Source: Clarkia xantiana subsp. parviflora
Taxonomy: Eukaryota; Streptophyta; Magnoliopsida; Myrtales; Onagraceae
Assembly: GCA_036873135.1 (NCBI GenBank)
Contig: JAPTYO010000002.1
Coordinates: forward strand, 50,896,204 to 50,960,203
Direction of reading: 5' to 3'
Length of the DNA stretch: 64,000 nucleotides
Position numbers and translations under genes: made by a program. Position 1 is the first letter of the stretch; every line of letters starts with the position of its first letter. The notes beneath the pieces were generated by a model. It did no database searches, was not told the DNA's origin, and was given only the letters and a program-made list of their open reading frames with translations. Shown here one piece after another: positions 28,171 through 38,990 of the stretch.

Positions 28171-29212
28171 CGTTAGACCTAAATCCAACCTTCTACGTAT
28201 TACGTTTTAAAAACGTGCAATTTTGAAAGAGTCGCCACTAGTTAATTAAGCTAACTATAATCTTAAATTACCTAATTGAATAACGAATTAAACACCTAGG
28301 TATCAATTTGTCTACGGTCAGAAATTCGAGTTCGGGGTTCTGTTACGTTAAAACACATGGAATTAATCACGCTCTTTCGATACTATATTCACTTAATTGA
28401 CCATTATTCTAATAAACATATATGAAAAGTATTGAAATCGTTATGAGAAAATAAATCATGTTAAGTTAATAAAACTTAATTAGAAAAGTTAGACAACAAA
28501 GAAATCATAATATATACATCATGATCCTATAATAATAATATTAACCAATACATAATCAATATCCTATATTAACATTTTTTTGGCCGTACTATATTAACAT
28601 TATTTAATATATATATATATAATAAAGAACAAAAACCTAAACTACAGCACACATACGCAAAGAAGAAATATGATTCCTATATATGTTACTTTTATCATCT
28701 AGGTAATGCTTTATTTCCAAATATTACGATAGTGAAACAACATTGTTAAAGGGGCTTATCTACAGTAGCTGGAAGCTGAGACTCGTGATTATGAACTCTC
28801 GGCCGGGTCTTCGAATTCGTGGAGTCATTTTTATTGATTTTTTCTTGTTATTTTCTGTGTGTGTTTTACGTGTAGAACTGGACCCCTATTTATACTGAAT
28901 TACAGATAGAATCTTATAAATATTAAAATAACTGATAGATAAATTTCTACGGATAAATATCTTACAGATAATTATCCCTAAATAATAGGAGATAATACCT
29001 CTAGATAATTATCTTACAGATAAATAACTATTACATCTACATATATTTTTAAATATTTCGAGTATATCCGATATATTTTAAAAAAAATATATATTTATTT
29101 ATTTACTCTAATATGCACATTAGCGTTTTTGGACACTTCATGACTTGACACATCTGGAAATGACACGTCATGTGTAACGACGTTACGTCTGGGTCAAAAT
29201 CGAGTGTTTACA
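28171..29212 (-). mobile_element. Probable solo LTR in element D
   Basis: This AT-rich block of ~1.04 kb is absent from the corresponding spacer of element C and is flanked by ACAAC at 28166-28170 and 29213-29217. On the minus strand it starts TGTAAACACTCG and ends CTAACG, an LTR-like TG...CA end with one change. It carries TATTTATA and the phrase GAGTCGCCACTAG, which I associate with Ogre-type gypsy leaders. It has no coding potential. Confidence 0.45.
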
Positions 29213-29218
29213 ACAACC

Positions 29219-29425
29219 ATGACTACAAAAGCACCAACACATAACTAGTCATAAAGATAACCATACTCAGTAGTCAATGCAGGTATGAAACGAGGTAGAA
29301 AAGTTACGACATATACGTCTAGTGGAAAACCACAAACACCCAAGTATGAAGTCATGAAAGCAAACTCGACCCAACACGGGGAGTGAAGCAAGAAAATATA
29401 TACAAATGATAAAGGAGGTAAATGT
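29219..29425 (+). other. Spacer of element D before the antisense gene
   Basis: This is the continuation of D's spacer after the solo LTR, comparable to 8736-9180 in element C. It is non-coding. Confidence 0.5.
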
Positions 29426-31771
29426 TCAACCGGATGCTTCGGGAGAATCCTCGCGATCTTGATGCTCAGAGGAGGACCCACCAATAGAACTGGAAGAAGA
29501 GGAGGAGGAACTCGACTCAATTTCATCATTCGGTATAATGATCCCACCTACGGGGATAGCGACCTCATTTCCAGCAACTGCAGCTTGTACCATCAAAACA
29601 GCAACATAACCTGTGGCAAAGTCAGAGAAATAACCCAACTCACCGTAGGGGATTGTCGGCATGAGGTTGTAGATACACTCAACAATGGTCTCCCCGAAGT
29701 CACACATCACAGTGTTACACCGATTCTCAACTTCGGTAGCAAAAGCAGGGGAAGATTTATACTCTGCCACGGCAGAAGTCTTCTCCTCAATACTCTTCAA
29801 TTCTGCAGCATGACACGAAGCGTCAATCTCAGCCTGTTGGCGCAAACCAGCATTGGTACCCTCAAGAGAAGTAACTTGATCTCGGAGCTCCCGCACCTTC
29901 ACATCAAAAGACGTGTCTTCTCCAATGCATCGACGAGATCTGCCTTCAAGGAAACTTGGCCATCCTAAAGAATTTTCTTTTCTTCCGACAGTTCAATCAC
30001 AGTAGATGACAGATTAATAATGTCGGCAATACCCTGAAACAACAAGCAAACATCAAAACACATAGTAGAAAACACACATGAAAAAGTCAAGAAAAGAGGT
30101 CGAACATTTACAGGCGTGAACACAAGGACCCCAACCTCAGGGGTATGCAAGGAAGAACGGCTGTCAAAATGATAATCCCTCAGATCGGAAAATGGAATCC
30201 ACTCGGTCCCAACAATATCTCCATTAGTAGGGCGAATCAAGTCCTTACGACTCAAAGTAGGGAGCCGAATCCTTCCTACGGTTAACATAAACAAGTAAGA
30301 TACAACAACACAATATAATCTAAGTCTTCAAGAGGTACAAACCTGAGCGGTTTGGTTCATCTGTCGAAGCCCGTCCCCTCGATTTGGGGGGGCAGGGGAT
30401 AAGGGAGACGCATCAAGATCAATGGCAACTCCACCATCCTCCATTGGACGTTTTCCTTTATCAGGTTAAGGAGACGCCTCTTCAACCGCCTTCCCTTTAT
30501 CACGAGAAGAAGTTGGCAAACGAGCACCAGCAGGGGAGTCCTTTTTCTTCTTAGCAATCGAGGGTCCGACTTCGAAATAAGACTTCCTCATCTTTGTCTT
30601 CCTCATCTTTGGCTTCCCTGAACCCTTATTGACCGAGATGACCTGTTCGATTACCAGTGACGACCGCTTTAACAACAAAAGGAAATTTATAAATATATTA
30701 CATAAATTTTAGAATAACAAGGGTTTAACTGCCTCAGCTGCCTTTTCCGACTTCAAAGGTTTAACTGCTTTTGGAGCAGTACTGGAAGATGCCTTCTTCT
30801 TAGAGGCGACAATATGGTTGGAAAGATCCGCCTGCACATGATACACTTTTCCGTGAAACCAACCTACAAGACAAAATGAATGGGTGAATGAAAAACAAAA
30901 GAATCGACGACATACCAAATCTTTAGAAGGAGGGGTCAACCGAATCCCCGCCTCAAACAAGTCCATATCGGATACCCATTAAACCGAGCAATAAGAGCTA
31001 ATCTTTTTACTTCGATAAGTGACCTTCATAGTCTCTTTATCTGAAGAAGAGAACTCTCTAAAAGAAGGCCACTCATCTGTGCGGTTGGCACGAAAAATCG
31101 GCCAAGTGACATGACTATCCTTAACGAAGAAATAATGTCTATCCCAATGACCCATGGAACGTTCTACGGGAGCTACAAATTCATTGAACCTGGGGTCTTT
31201 CAATGGATGGTAACGAGTAACCAATGTCCATACCGGTCGCACTCTGATACTGAAATCGATAAAAGCATCGGAATAAGACAAGGGAATACTTCCAAGAATA
31301 CCAATGGCATAATGCTCGAAACCCAACCCAAGCTCGAATAGCAGTAGGGACAAGATCAATAGGGGAGATCCCAAAAAACCGAAAAAGCTCCACAAGATCA
31401 TCGCAGAAGGGGAAACGTAAACCATACCGTATATGGGCGGTATATGTGGAAACAATCCCGTCTGGGGGCACAGTCATCGTCCCGCGGACATTGCCCAAGG
31501 ACGGAAGGAAAGGGTATAGAACCTCGTCCAAGGGACTAAGGTCGGCCAACTCAATGAGAAGATGATACTCATGTCGCCTCAGCATATTTCCGAAACCTCT
31601 CTGGCTCGAGGTCCGGGACTCAGGCACAAAACCTAACTCCAAATCAGTAATAGGCTCTAGAATCGAGACAGACTCCGACTCGGACGAGTACTCCGACTCA
31701 GAACCTGACTTTGAACTAATATCTGGAAAGAAAAAAGTACGGTGAACTGAAGTGATGAAGAACTTACTCAT
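29426..31771 (-). pseudogene. Element D antisense accessory gene
   Basis: It is homologous to element C's antisense gene. The ATG at 31771 is followed by donor GTAAG after four bases. The domain exon (to 30979) contains LYPFLPSLGNVRG, IRYGLRFPFCDDLVEL, GFRALCHWYSWKYSL and HYFFVKDSHVTW, preceded by an acidic serine-rich stretch. A TAA stops the frame at the end of this exon, yet the same frame reopens and reaches the conserved intron donor at 30915 (ATTTG|GTATGT). Downstream blocks (basic region 30357-30678, coiled-coil last exon 29426-29902 with a poly-serine tail) remain recognisable but need frame changes. Its promoter was separated from it by element E. I judge it dead as a gene. Confidence 0.7.
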
Positions 31772-32963
31772 CCTTCGTAGGATATACAGCCTCTGAATGG
31801 TTCGAGTCTTACGGCACCACCACGAATACAGAAACTGTAACACCAAAAGGAGAAAAACCCCGACACATTAGACGTCATGGAAAAACGACGTCCCAAGTAC
31901 GTGCAACACCAAAATAGCCAAACAAAAATATGTCGACAATTGCATTACATATCAATTACTAATTAACGACAAAAGGGCGAACTACACCTACCACGACAAC
32001 GGCCGCGTACGTACAACTCTAAACCGACATGAACGTGCAAATAAAGACTATATAAAGACTAATAACGTTTATAATCGATGGATTGTTGGAGAGAAAGATG
32101 ATAGCAAAGCCTTCATAATGCTAAACATAATAGAGAACTTTACTATCAAGATTGTTACCATTACAATATGGGAGGCTCCTTTATATAGGAAGCCTTAAGT
32201 ACTATAATACAAACCCTACTAACATTTAGGACTATAATGTAAATACTAGAACTAACACATAATTAATATAATTCAATATTAAGTCCCCATTCATATATGC
32301 CAATATTCCGCTCCTTTATATAGGAAGCCTTAAGTACTATAATGAAAACCCTATGAACATTTAGGACTATAATGTAAATACTAGAATTAACACATACTTA
32401 ACATAATTCAATATTAAGTCCCCATTCATGTATGCCAATAAAGACCATCTTCGAGCAACACAACTATCCATTCGATACGACAACAATAATTCATGCAATC
32501 GGAAGGTTATCACAACTCGAATATATGAAATCAAAGTATGGGCATCAAAGATACACTCGAAATGGAAAAAAGTTCGAACCTTCAGAAAACCCGAGCCGAT
32601 TCGAATAGTCGGTTTAAAATTCGAGCCTCGCAGTTTTCGGAGTAGCATCTTCGTCGCCAGTACGGAGTCGCCGTCGCCACCTCCCACCTCCACCGGAAGA
32701 ATCGATGCCGTCCCGTCCTCTGCCGGAAGTTCGCCGCGCCGCTGGCTGAGAGCCTCGCCGGGAAAAGATCACCAGAACGCCCTAGCCACCGGGAACCTTG
32801 CCACGCCGACGATAAGGGGCGCCATCCTCCTTAAATGCCGCACCGTCGCCTAGAAGATGGCTCTCAGCTCCAGCCGTCGTACAAGTCGCCGGAGAAGCCC
32901 CGTCGTCCACCCGCGCCGCTGCTGGTCCCACCATGCCGGCCACCCCTCTTCCGTTGCCGTGAC
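31772..32963 (-). other. Leader region of element D antisense gene, with a 135-bp direct duplication
   Basis: It contains an AT-rich insertion-like segment (about 32040-32446) with two tandem copies of a 135-bp unit starting CTCCTTTATATAGGAAGCC at 32176 and 32311. Then come a donor-like GAAG|GT (exon edge 32580) and a GC-rich block (32620-32960) equivalent to element C's leader. Element E is inserted at 32964. Confidence 0.55.
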
Positions 32964-33986
32964 TGTTTACACACGAGTGTCCTTCGTTGGCTTCTCCTTC
33001 CTTACTCTCCTTCTTCCTAGGATTCTCCTTCTAGTATTCCCGCTCTGTGGGCTTCTCCTTCTAGTATTCCCGCCTCTTGGGCTTCTCCTTCTCGTATACC
33101 TGCAGATGGGTATTGGGGAGGGAGTTCCCGATAAGCCCATTGTTTGCATACGACGTCTTGAGTGTCTTATTACTTCGGACCTCCGTCCTTCCTTCTCCTC
33201 GTGATACCTGCAAAAGGGGAAATACCGAGACCAAGGGGGGGGGTGCTCGGTGTGCCCTCTCCGATGCTTAAATGAGTATAGGCTCTTAGAGAGATAAAGT
33301 AGAGAGAAGGTAAAGGTTGAGTAAGAGATAGAAAGATTTGTCTCAAATGAGGAGATGAGGCCTCTATTTATAGAGTTCCTATCGGACCGCCCCGGTTCCA
33401 GTGGTCTCCTGGTCCGGTTATGGCAGGTTCGTAATATGAGTTGGCCTTGACCGTAAATAAGGTGCCTTTGACCCTGGTTCGACCATAGGTAAGTTCATTA
33501 TAGCTAAGTGTCGGTGTGTGGCCTCTAAGAGCAAGTCCCGGGTGAGATATCGACCGGGGATGGGGGTCCGGACGAGGGAGGCTCGTCTGGACGGATGGGG
33601 GTACCCCGGGTACCCCAAAGGCCTTGCTTGAGTCACCTGAGCAAGGGGGACCTTGCTCGGGTTACCAGAGCAAGATGCTTGTTGCTCGGGTTACCCGAGC
33701 AAGATCCTTATTGCTCGGGTTACCCGAGCAAGATCCTTATTGCTCGGGTTACCCGAGCAAGATCCTTATTGCTCGGGTAAGCCAAGCAAGGGTCCCTCGC
33801 TTGGGTTGCCCCCGGGTGGTCTTTCCACCCTGGGTCTTCCCGAGTGGATTTCACCACTCGGGGTGTTTTTTGGGCCTATGTGATGGGCCCGGGTGTCCGG
33901 GTGTCCGTGTTCCAAGTTTCGAATTATTTTCGGTTATGGCCCATTTCTCGGGTCCAATTAGTGATAGCTTGGGCGTATATCCACCA
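32964..33986 (-). repeat. Element E 3' LTR (1023 bp)
   Basis: On the plus strand it runs TGTTTACACACG to CCACCA. It contains the leader hairpin (33207-33276), a TATA box (33365-33372, minus strand TATAAATA) and a palindromic array (33623-33800). It is about 130 bp longer than the other copy, mostly because of the array. Confidence 0.92.
33623..33800 (-). repeat. Palindromic tandem array inside element E 3' LTR, 29-bp units
   Basis: Units start at 33624, 33653, 33682, 33711, 33740 and 33769, each with the palindrome TTGCTCGGGTTACCCGAGCAA. The 5' LTR has a shorter, irregular version (42478-42540). This resembles the situation in element C's LTR, with an unrelated palindrome. Confidence 0.93.
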
Positions 33987-36790
33987 TTTTTCCCCGAGTC
34001 AAGGAATTGTTTCACCTTTTTTTGACTCTATTTTTAGCGGAATATCGCCCAAGAAAGTTGTGAAATGTACCTTCGTGACGATCTCGGCCTTTATCGAGTG
34101 CTCAAGGAACGTCGTAATTTTCCTTGCCCCGTGTTTAAAGGAGCTTTAAGACGGTCCTGACCTCCATTGAGTGCTCGAGGAACGCCGTAATTTTTCTTGC
34201 TTCGTGTTTAAAGGAGCTTTATGGCGGTCCTGGCCTCCATTGAGTGCTCGAGGAACGTCGCGATTTTTCTTGCCCCCTGTTTGAAGAAGATTTAAGACGG
34301 TCTCGACCTTCGTTAAGTGCTCGAGGATCGTTGTAATTTTCTTTGCCCCCTGTTCAAGGAAGCTGGATACACCAAATGCTATTGGTGATTTAAGCAAATT
34401 TATGCTATGTATAGATATTTGATAAGGGTAAGAGTTACGAGCCTTATTCTCGTTTTACTTAGCCTTAGGACTGTGTCCCTTCATTTGAGTGTCTGTTTCA
34501 TTGTAGCTACTTGTAGAAGCTCTTGGCACAATTCTATATAAGAGAGGTTATACGTCATCCCCTGTTGGAAGGACGTTCATATAACATGTGAGCGTTAGCC
34601 GACATGAACGTGGGAGTTAGTCCAAGTATGTATATGGATGATGTAAATGATTATAAGTATGAAATATGGGCCTTAGTCCGGTTTCACTTAGCCTTAGGAC
34701 CGTGTCCATATGGAGGAACCTCCTTTTTAGGCACTTAGAGCCGATAGGATGCTTTGGGAGAGGTGTTGCGCTCCGTTTGCGAGTATGGTCTTCTAGCTTT
34801 GTCCTTCAATGGGCGTGGCGTTTTTCTCCCCGTTTGTGGGAGTGTGGGTATGGTCATTTAACCTTATTCCTGCAATTCACTCTATATAGATGGAGGTGAG
34901 AATGGTTAAAATTCCTCCTCTTACCCTTCGTATGAAAGAGTTTTTATAAATGTATGTAGAAGGTTGTTCCCTTCATATATGTTGGAGCGTTACTCCCTTC
35001 GTGTAGGTTAAGGGACCTCTTCCCTTGTAGATTTTTTTGTGATTTTTTCTCGGGGCTTCCCGGATGCTGATTTTGCCTTCGTGGCTCAGTGCTGAGGCTG
35101 TCCGCAGTGTGTGCACCTTGCTCCTCCATAAGAGGGGGTTTGGTTATTGTGTTACTCATGCTCTGTGACCTGTGCATATAGAGTTGTATGCATATGGTTG
35201 CCCCCATAGTAGTCATGCTTCAGACGCTGGGGGGTTAGCCCTAGCGCTAATAGCGAAACCTGCATTTATGAGATTGTATATATATATAACTGCCCCTTAC
35301 AGTGGCTGTGTTTGGCGTTTCGGACGCGGGGGGGGGGGGGGGGGGGGGGTTAACCCTTGAGGTGACTACGCTTGGCAGCCCATGTATCTATCGCTACTCC
35401 TGTAGTGAGTGTTTTGATATCTTTATATGTAGGAGTTTCCTCTTGTGCTGGTTACGCTTGGGAACTTATGACTGTATGAGTGCCCCCGTAGTGGACACGT
35501 TGTTATATATAAGGGGATACTCCTTGTATTGACTACGCTTGGTAGTTCATATATAAGTTTGTTCCTTTCACGCAACTGTTTGATACATAGCTCGTTGTAG
35601 GTGTTCGGTCCTTCCCCCGACTACCTTGGGTAGTGTTGGGATGGTCTTGCTTATCTACCCCTTAGGGGTGCTTGTGATGTTTGTTTATCCACCATAGTCC
35701 TTTCTTTAGCAAGTAGTATCATTCATGCACGTGTCTTTGCCCCCGTAGTAAGCATTTGATCTTTGTGCACTTTGGGACGTACTCCTAGGTAGGTTGGCGT
35801 TGATGAATCAGCATAGTGTGTCGTGGCAGGGTTAATAGTACTTGATGTGTTATTGCTCCTCTTCCTGGGGTACTTTTTGCTATGTGCTTTATCCCCCTGG
35901 TTTGCTACTGCTGACGGTCTCCTTGTGTTTGATTACTACTTCCTTGAAGTTTCCTTACTTGCTTGTGGAGTGGGCTGGAGGGTGTCCGTTGCTTAATTGG
36001 GCCCATATCCCGCTTTGCCCCCCCCCCCCTCCGAGTTAAGCAATGACCTTAACCTTTGCTTGACTCTATGATGGTCAGATAGGCGTCTAATAAGGCTATT
36101 GATAGTTGTTAGAGAGCTTGGTGTAGGCTCTTTCCTTAGTTTTTCTCTTCGACCTCCGACCTTGTGGTTGTTGGACTTTGTAAAATAGAGAGAATGTCTT
36201 CATGGTGATTTTATATGGGTAGTGCAGGATTGTCTTTGAGGTGAGTATTTGATATGGGTGTTACCCCATTTGGAACTTGGTAGTAGCTTGTTGTTTGGGG
36301 TGTCTTAGTGCTTTGCTTAGGCCATCCCATTCTTGTGTAGTTGATACATACCCCTATGGAGGATGTTTTGTTCTTCTTTTCACTCCCTTAGGTAGTGTTG
36401 AGGTCTTTTTACTTATTCTTCCCCTTTAGGATTGTTTTCCATGCTTTTATTCATCATAATCCTCCCTTTGACAAGTACTATCGTCCATGCGTGTGTCTTT
36501 TGCCTCCATAGTAGGCATTTGATCTTTATGCACTTTGGGTTGTACTCTTGAGTGGTTCGGTCTTGATGGATATTGTATAATGTCTTGAGATGGGATTGGT
36601 AATTTCTGACAGACCTTCGTTTTTCTATTGTCAGGCGTGCTTTAGGAGCTAAAGGTCATCGCATCACTCTCTTCCTACCATGATTAAGCCTTCTTATTCT
36701 AAGGTTCCCTGTGGTGGCCTCGCTTCTAATGCTCCCATAATCCGTTGTCCGCCCAAGGTGTTTTTTATGGGAAAGCGGTTTCCGCCTCCC
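33987..36790 (-). other. Element E 3' internal region without genes
   Basis: It starts with the polypurine tract. A 73-bp tandem repeat (34077, 34150, 34223, 34296) follows, with the phrase GAGTGCTCGAGGAACG. Diverged ~100-bp repeats (GACTACGCTTGG type) occupy 35150-35620. A G run of 22 is at 35328-35349. Segments 35615-35800 and 36385-36570 are a diverged direct duplication about 770 bp apart. I see no gene. Confidence 0.6.
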
Positions 36791-36809
36791 GACTAAGCCC
36801 GGACTACGA

Positions 36810-37930
36810 TGTCTGATTCTGATTCGGATTCGAAGGTTGAGTTGCAGCCCATTCTTGAGGATGAGCTGGTTTTTCTTCGTGACCCCGTGTTCTTATTTGA
36901 GGTCCCTTCGCCATGCCGCATCGCTATAGTGGCAGCTCCGTTACCCCACCTCTGGATGGGATGGCGGTGGTGTATATTTATTAGATTAAGGCAGGGCTTC
37001 GCTTTCCTTATTGTGCCAAACTTTGAGAGCTTTGCAAGCATTACCGAATTTCCCCTCATGATCTTGCCATTTCTACTATCCGTGCTTGGGTGAGAGGTAG
37101 AGTGTTGTGTTACCACCAACTATGGGCTTACTCCCTTCGTCTCTTCTGATGTTTCTATTGTATCCAGCACGGTGGTGAGTCAGGATTCTGTTCCTTAGCG
37201 ATCCAGTACCCCTTGTTGTCTCATAAGGGGTTCTCTGGATTGGGTGATGTTAAATGGAATAGAAAACGTCGGTTCGTCTTTGCCTTTGAAAATGGTATTG
37301 GTAATTGGGATAAATGTTACTTTTTCCTTGAGGGTCGTGATGTTCCTTGGTCTTTGGACTCCCTTCTCGTGAAGGATGCGCGTCCCGCGTTGTCCGAACT
37401 CTCCATGTCCGACAAGCAAGCCTTGAAACTGATATATATTGGGAACACGGCGGCTTCTTTTGAGTCTGTGCATCATTTCTCAGAGAAGGAGGTATGTGCT
37501 ACGGGGATTCAAACGGCGCGCCCCCGTCCCTCCTTCGGTATGTGAGTCTTTGAGTGTTTAATACTTTTGATTTTACTGCTTTGCCTTGTAGGTTGGTTTC
37601 AATATCGGTCTTCCCTGTTTCAGGAGAATGACGCTGTTGAAGATGACATACTTTCGAAGAGAGAAGTCTAGGATTTCTCCCCCCCCCCCTCCTTTTTCCG
37701 GTGGTTGACCCTCCAGCTGATTATTTGATGGCACAGGTGAGGATGAGGACCCCCTTCGACCTGCTCGCGAAGAGGGTAGGATATCCAGTTTAGCCGATGG
37801 TGAGGCTGTTGGAGTTGCGAGGGGCAAGGCCATTGACGTCGATAAAGGTAAAGCTATTAGAGTCAAGGATTTTCTAGTTTCTAAGGATTTTGGCACCCGT
37901 GCTGAGAAGCATTGCCAAGGCACAACTCCT
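36810..37930 (+). pseudogene. Element E antisense accessory gene, decayed (opposite to the element)
   Basis: A start ATG at 36810 opens MSDSDSDSK, an acidic serine-rich N-terminus like those of B and D. Further on (37213-37537) the domain core is clear (NWDKCYFFLEGRDVPW, DARPALSELSMSDKQAL), but the segment between needs frame changes. The frame stays open through the region where C and D have stops. It reaches TTCG|GTATGT (37538), with acceptor TTGTAG|GTTGGTTTC at 37591/37592. Later parts are weak. It lies on the strand opposite to element E's own direction, as in the other elements. Confidence 0.65.
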
Positions 37931-38990
37931 TGATACATGGACGTGATAGCCCTTGTTGATTTATTTGGAAATGTTATCCTCCTTTGATATATGGACATGA
38001 TAGCCATTGTTGATGTATAGGGGGGTGGTATCCTCCTTTGATATATGTACATGATAGTCATTTGATGATGTATAGGGGGGATGATACTCTTCTTTGATAT
38101 GTGGACATGATAGTCACCTACTGAAGTATATAGGGGGGATGGCACCCTCCTTTGATATATATAGACATGATAGTCACCTGTTGGAGTACTTACATTCTAT
38201 ATCTTGTTTGATGAGTTGCCCTTTGATTGGGGGACTTATATCTCATATCATGTTGGAAGGGTGGCCCAGTGGGTCTTATATCCCTTTTCTGTTGGAAGGG
38301 TGGCCCTATGGGTCTTATGTCCCTATTCGGTTGTAAGGGTTGTCCTTATAGATATTCCTCTTCCCATATATAAGGGTTGTCGATCGCCTTATCATATTTC
38401 AGAGTTGTCTTTTTGGATCTTCCCCTTTTCGGTTGGAAGGGTGGCCCTATGGGTCTTATGTCTCTTTTCGGTTGTAATGGTTTTCCTTATAGATCTTCCC
38501 ATGTTCATATGTAAAGGTTGTCGATCGCTTTATCATATGTCAGGGTTTTCCTTATGGATCTTCCCACTTCCGGTTGTAAGGGTGGCCATGTGGGTCTTAT
38601 GTCCCTTTTCGGTTTTAATGGTTGTCCTTATAGATCTTCCCATGTTCACATGTAAAGGTTGTTGGTCGCTTTATCATATGTCAGGGTTGTCCTTTTGGAT
38701 CTTCCAATTTTCGATTGTAAGGGTGGCCTTGTGGGTCTTATGTCCCTTTTTGAATGTAATTGATCTTCTCATGTTCATATGTAAAAGTTGTCGATCGCTT
38801 TATCATATGTCAGGGTTGTCCTTTTGGATCTTCCCATGTTCGGTTGGAAGGGTGGCCCTATGGGTCTTATGTCCCTTTTCGGTTGTAAGGGTTGTCCTTA
38901 TAGATCTTTCGCTTTCCATATGAAAGGGTTGTAGATCGCCTTATCGTATTTCAAAGTTTTCTTTTTGGATCTTCCCCTTTTTGGTTGTAG
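37931..38990 (-). repeat. Element E tandem arrays, ~58-bp and ~141-bp units
   Basis: About 37931-38190 holds four to five copies of a ~58-bp unit (TTTGATATATGGACATGATAG). From about 38230 to 38990 there are five copies of a ~141-bp unit marked by GTTGGAAGGGTGGCCCTATG at 38291, 38432, 38573, 38713 and 38843. The long plus-strand ORF across it is a product of the repeat. Confidence 0.88.

Noticed and set aside
33595..34025. ORFs with repeated LLLGLPEQDPYCSGYPSK
   Set aside because: They are the translation of the 29-bp palindromic LTR array.
38204..38923. 239-aa ORF that looks hydrophobic, like a membrane protein
   Set aside because: It spans the ~141-bp repeat of E; the hydrophobic pattern repeats with the unit and no homologous frame is kept elsewhere.
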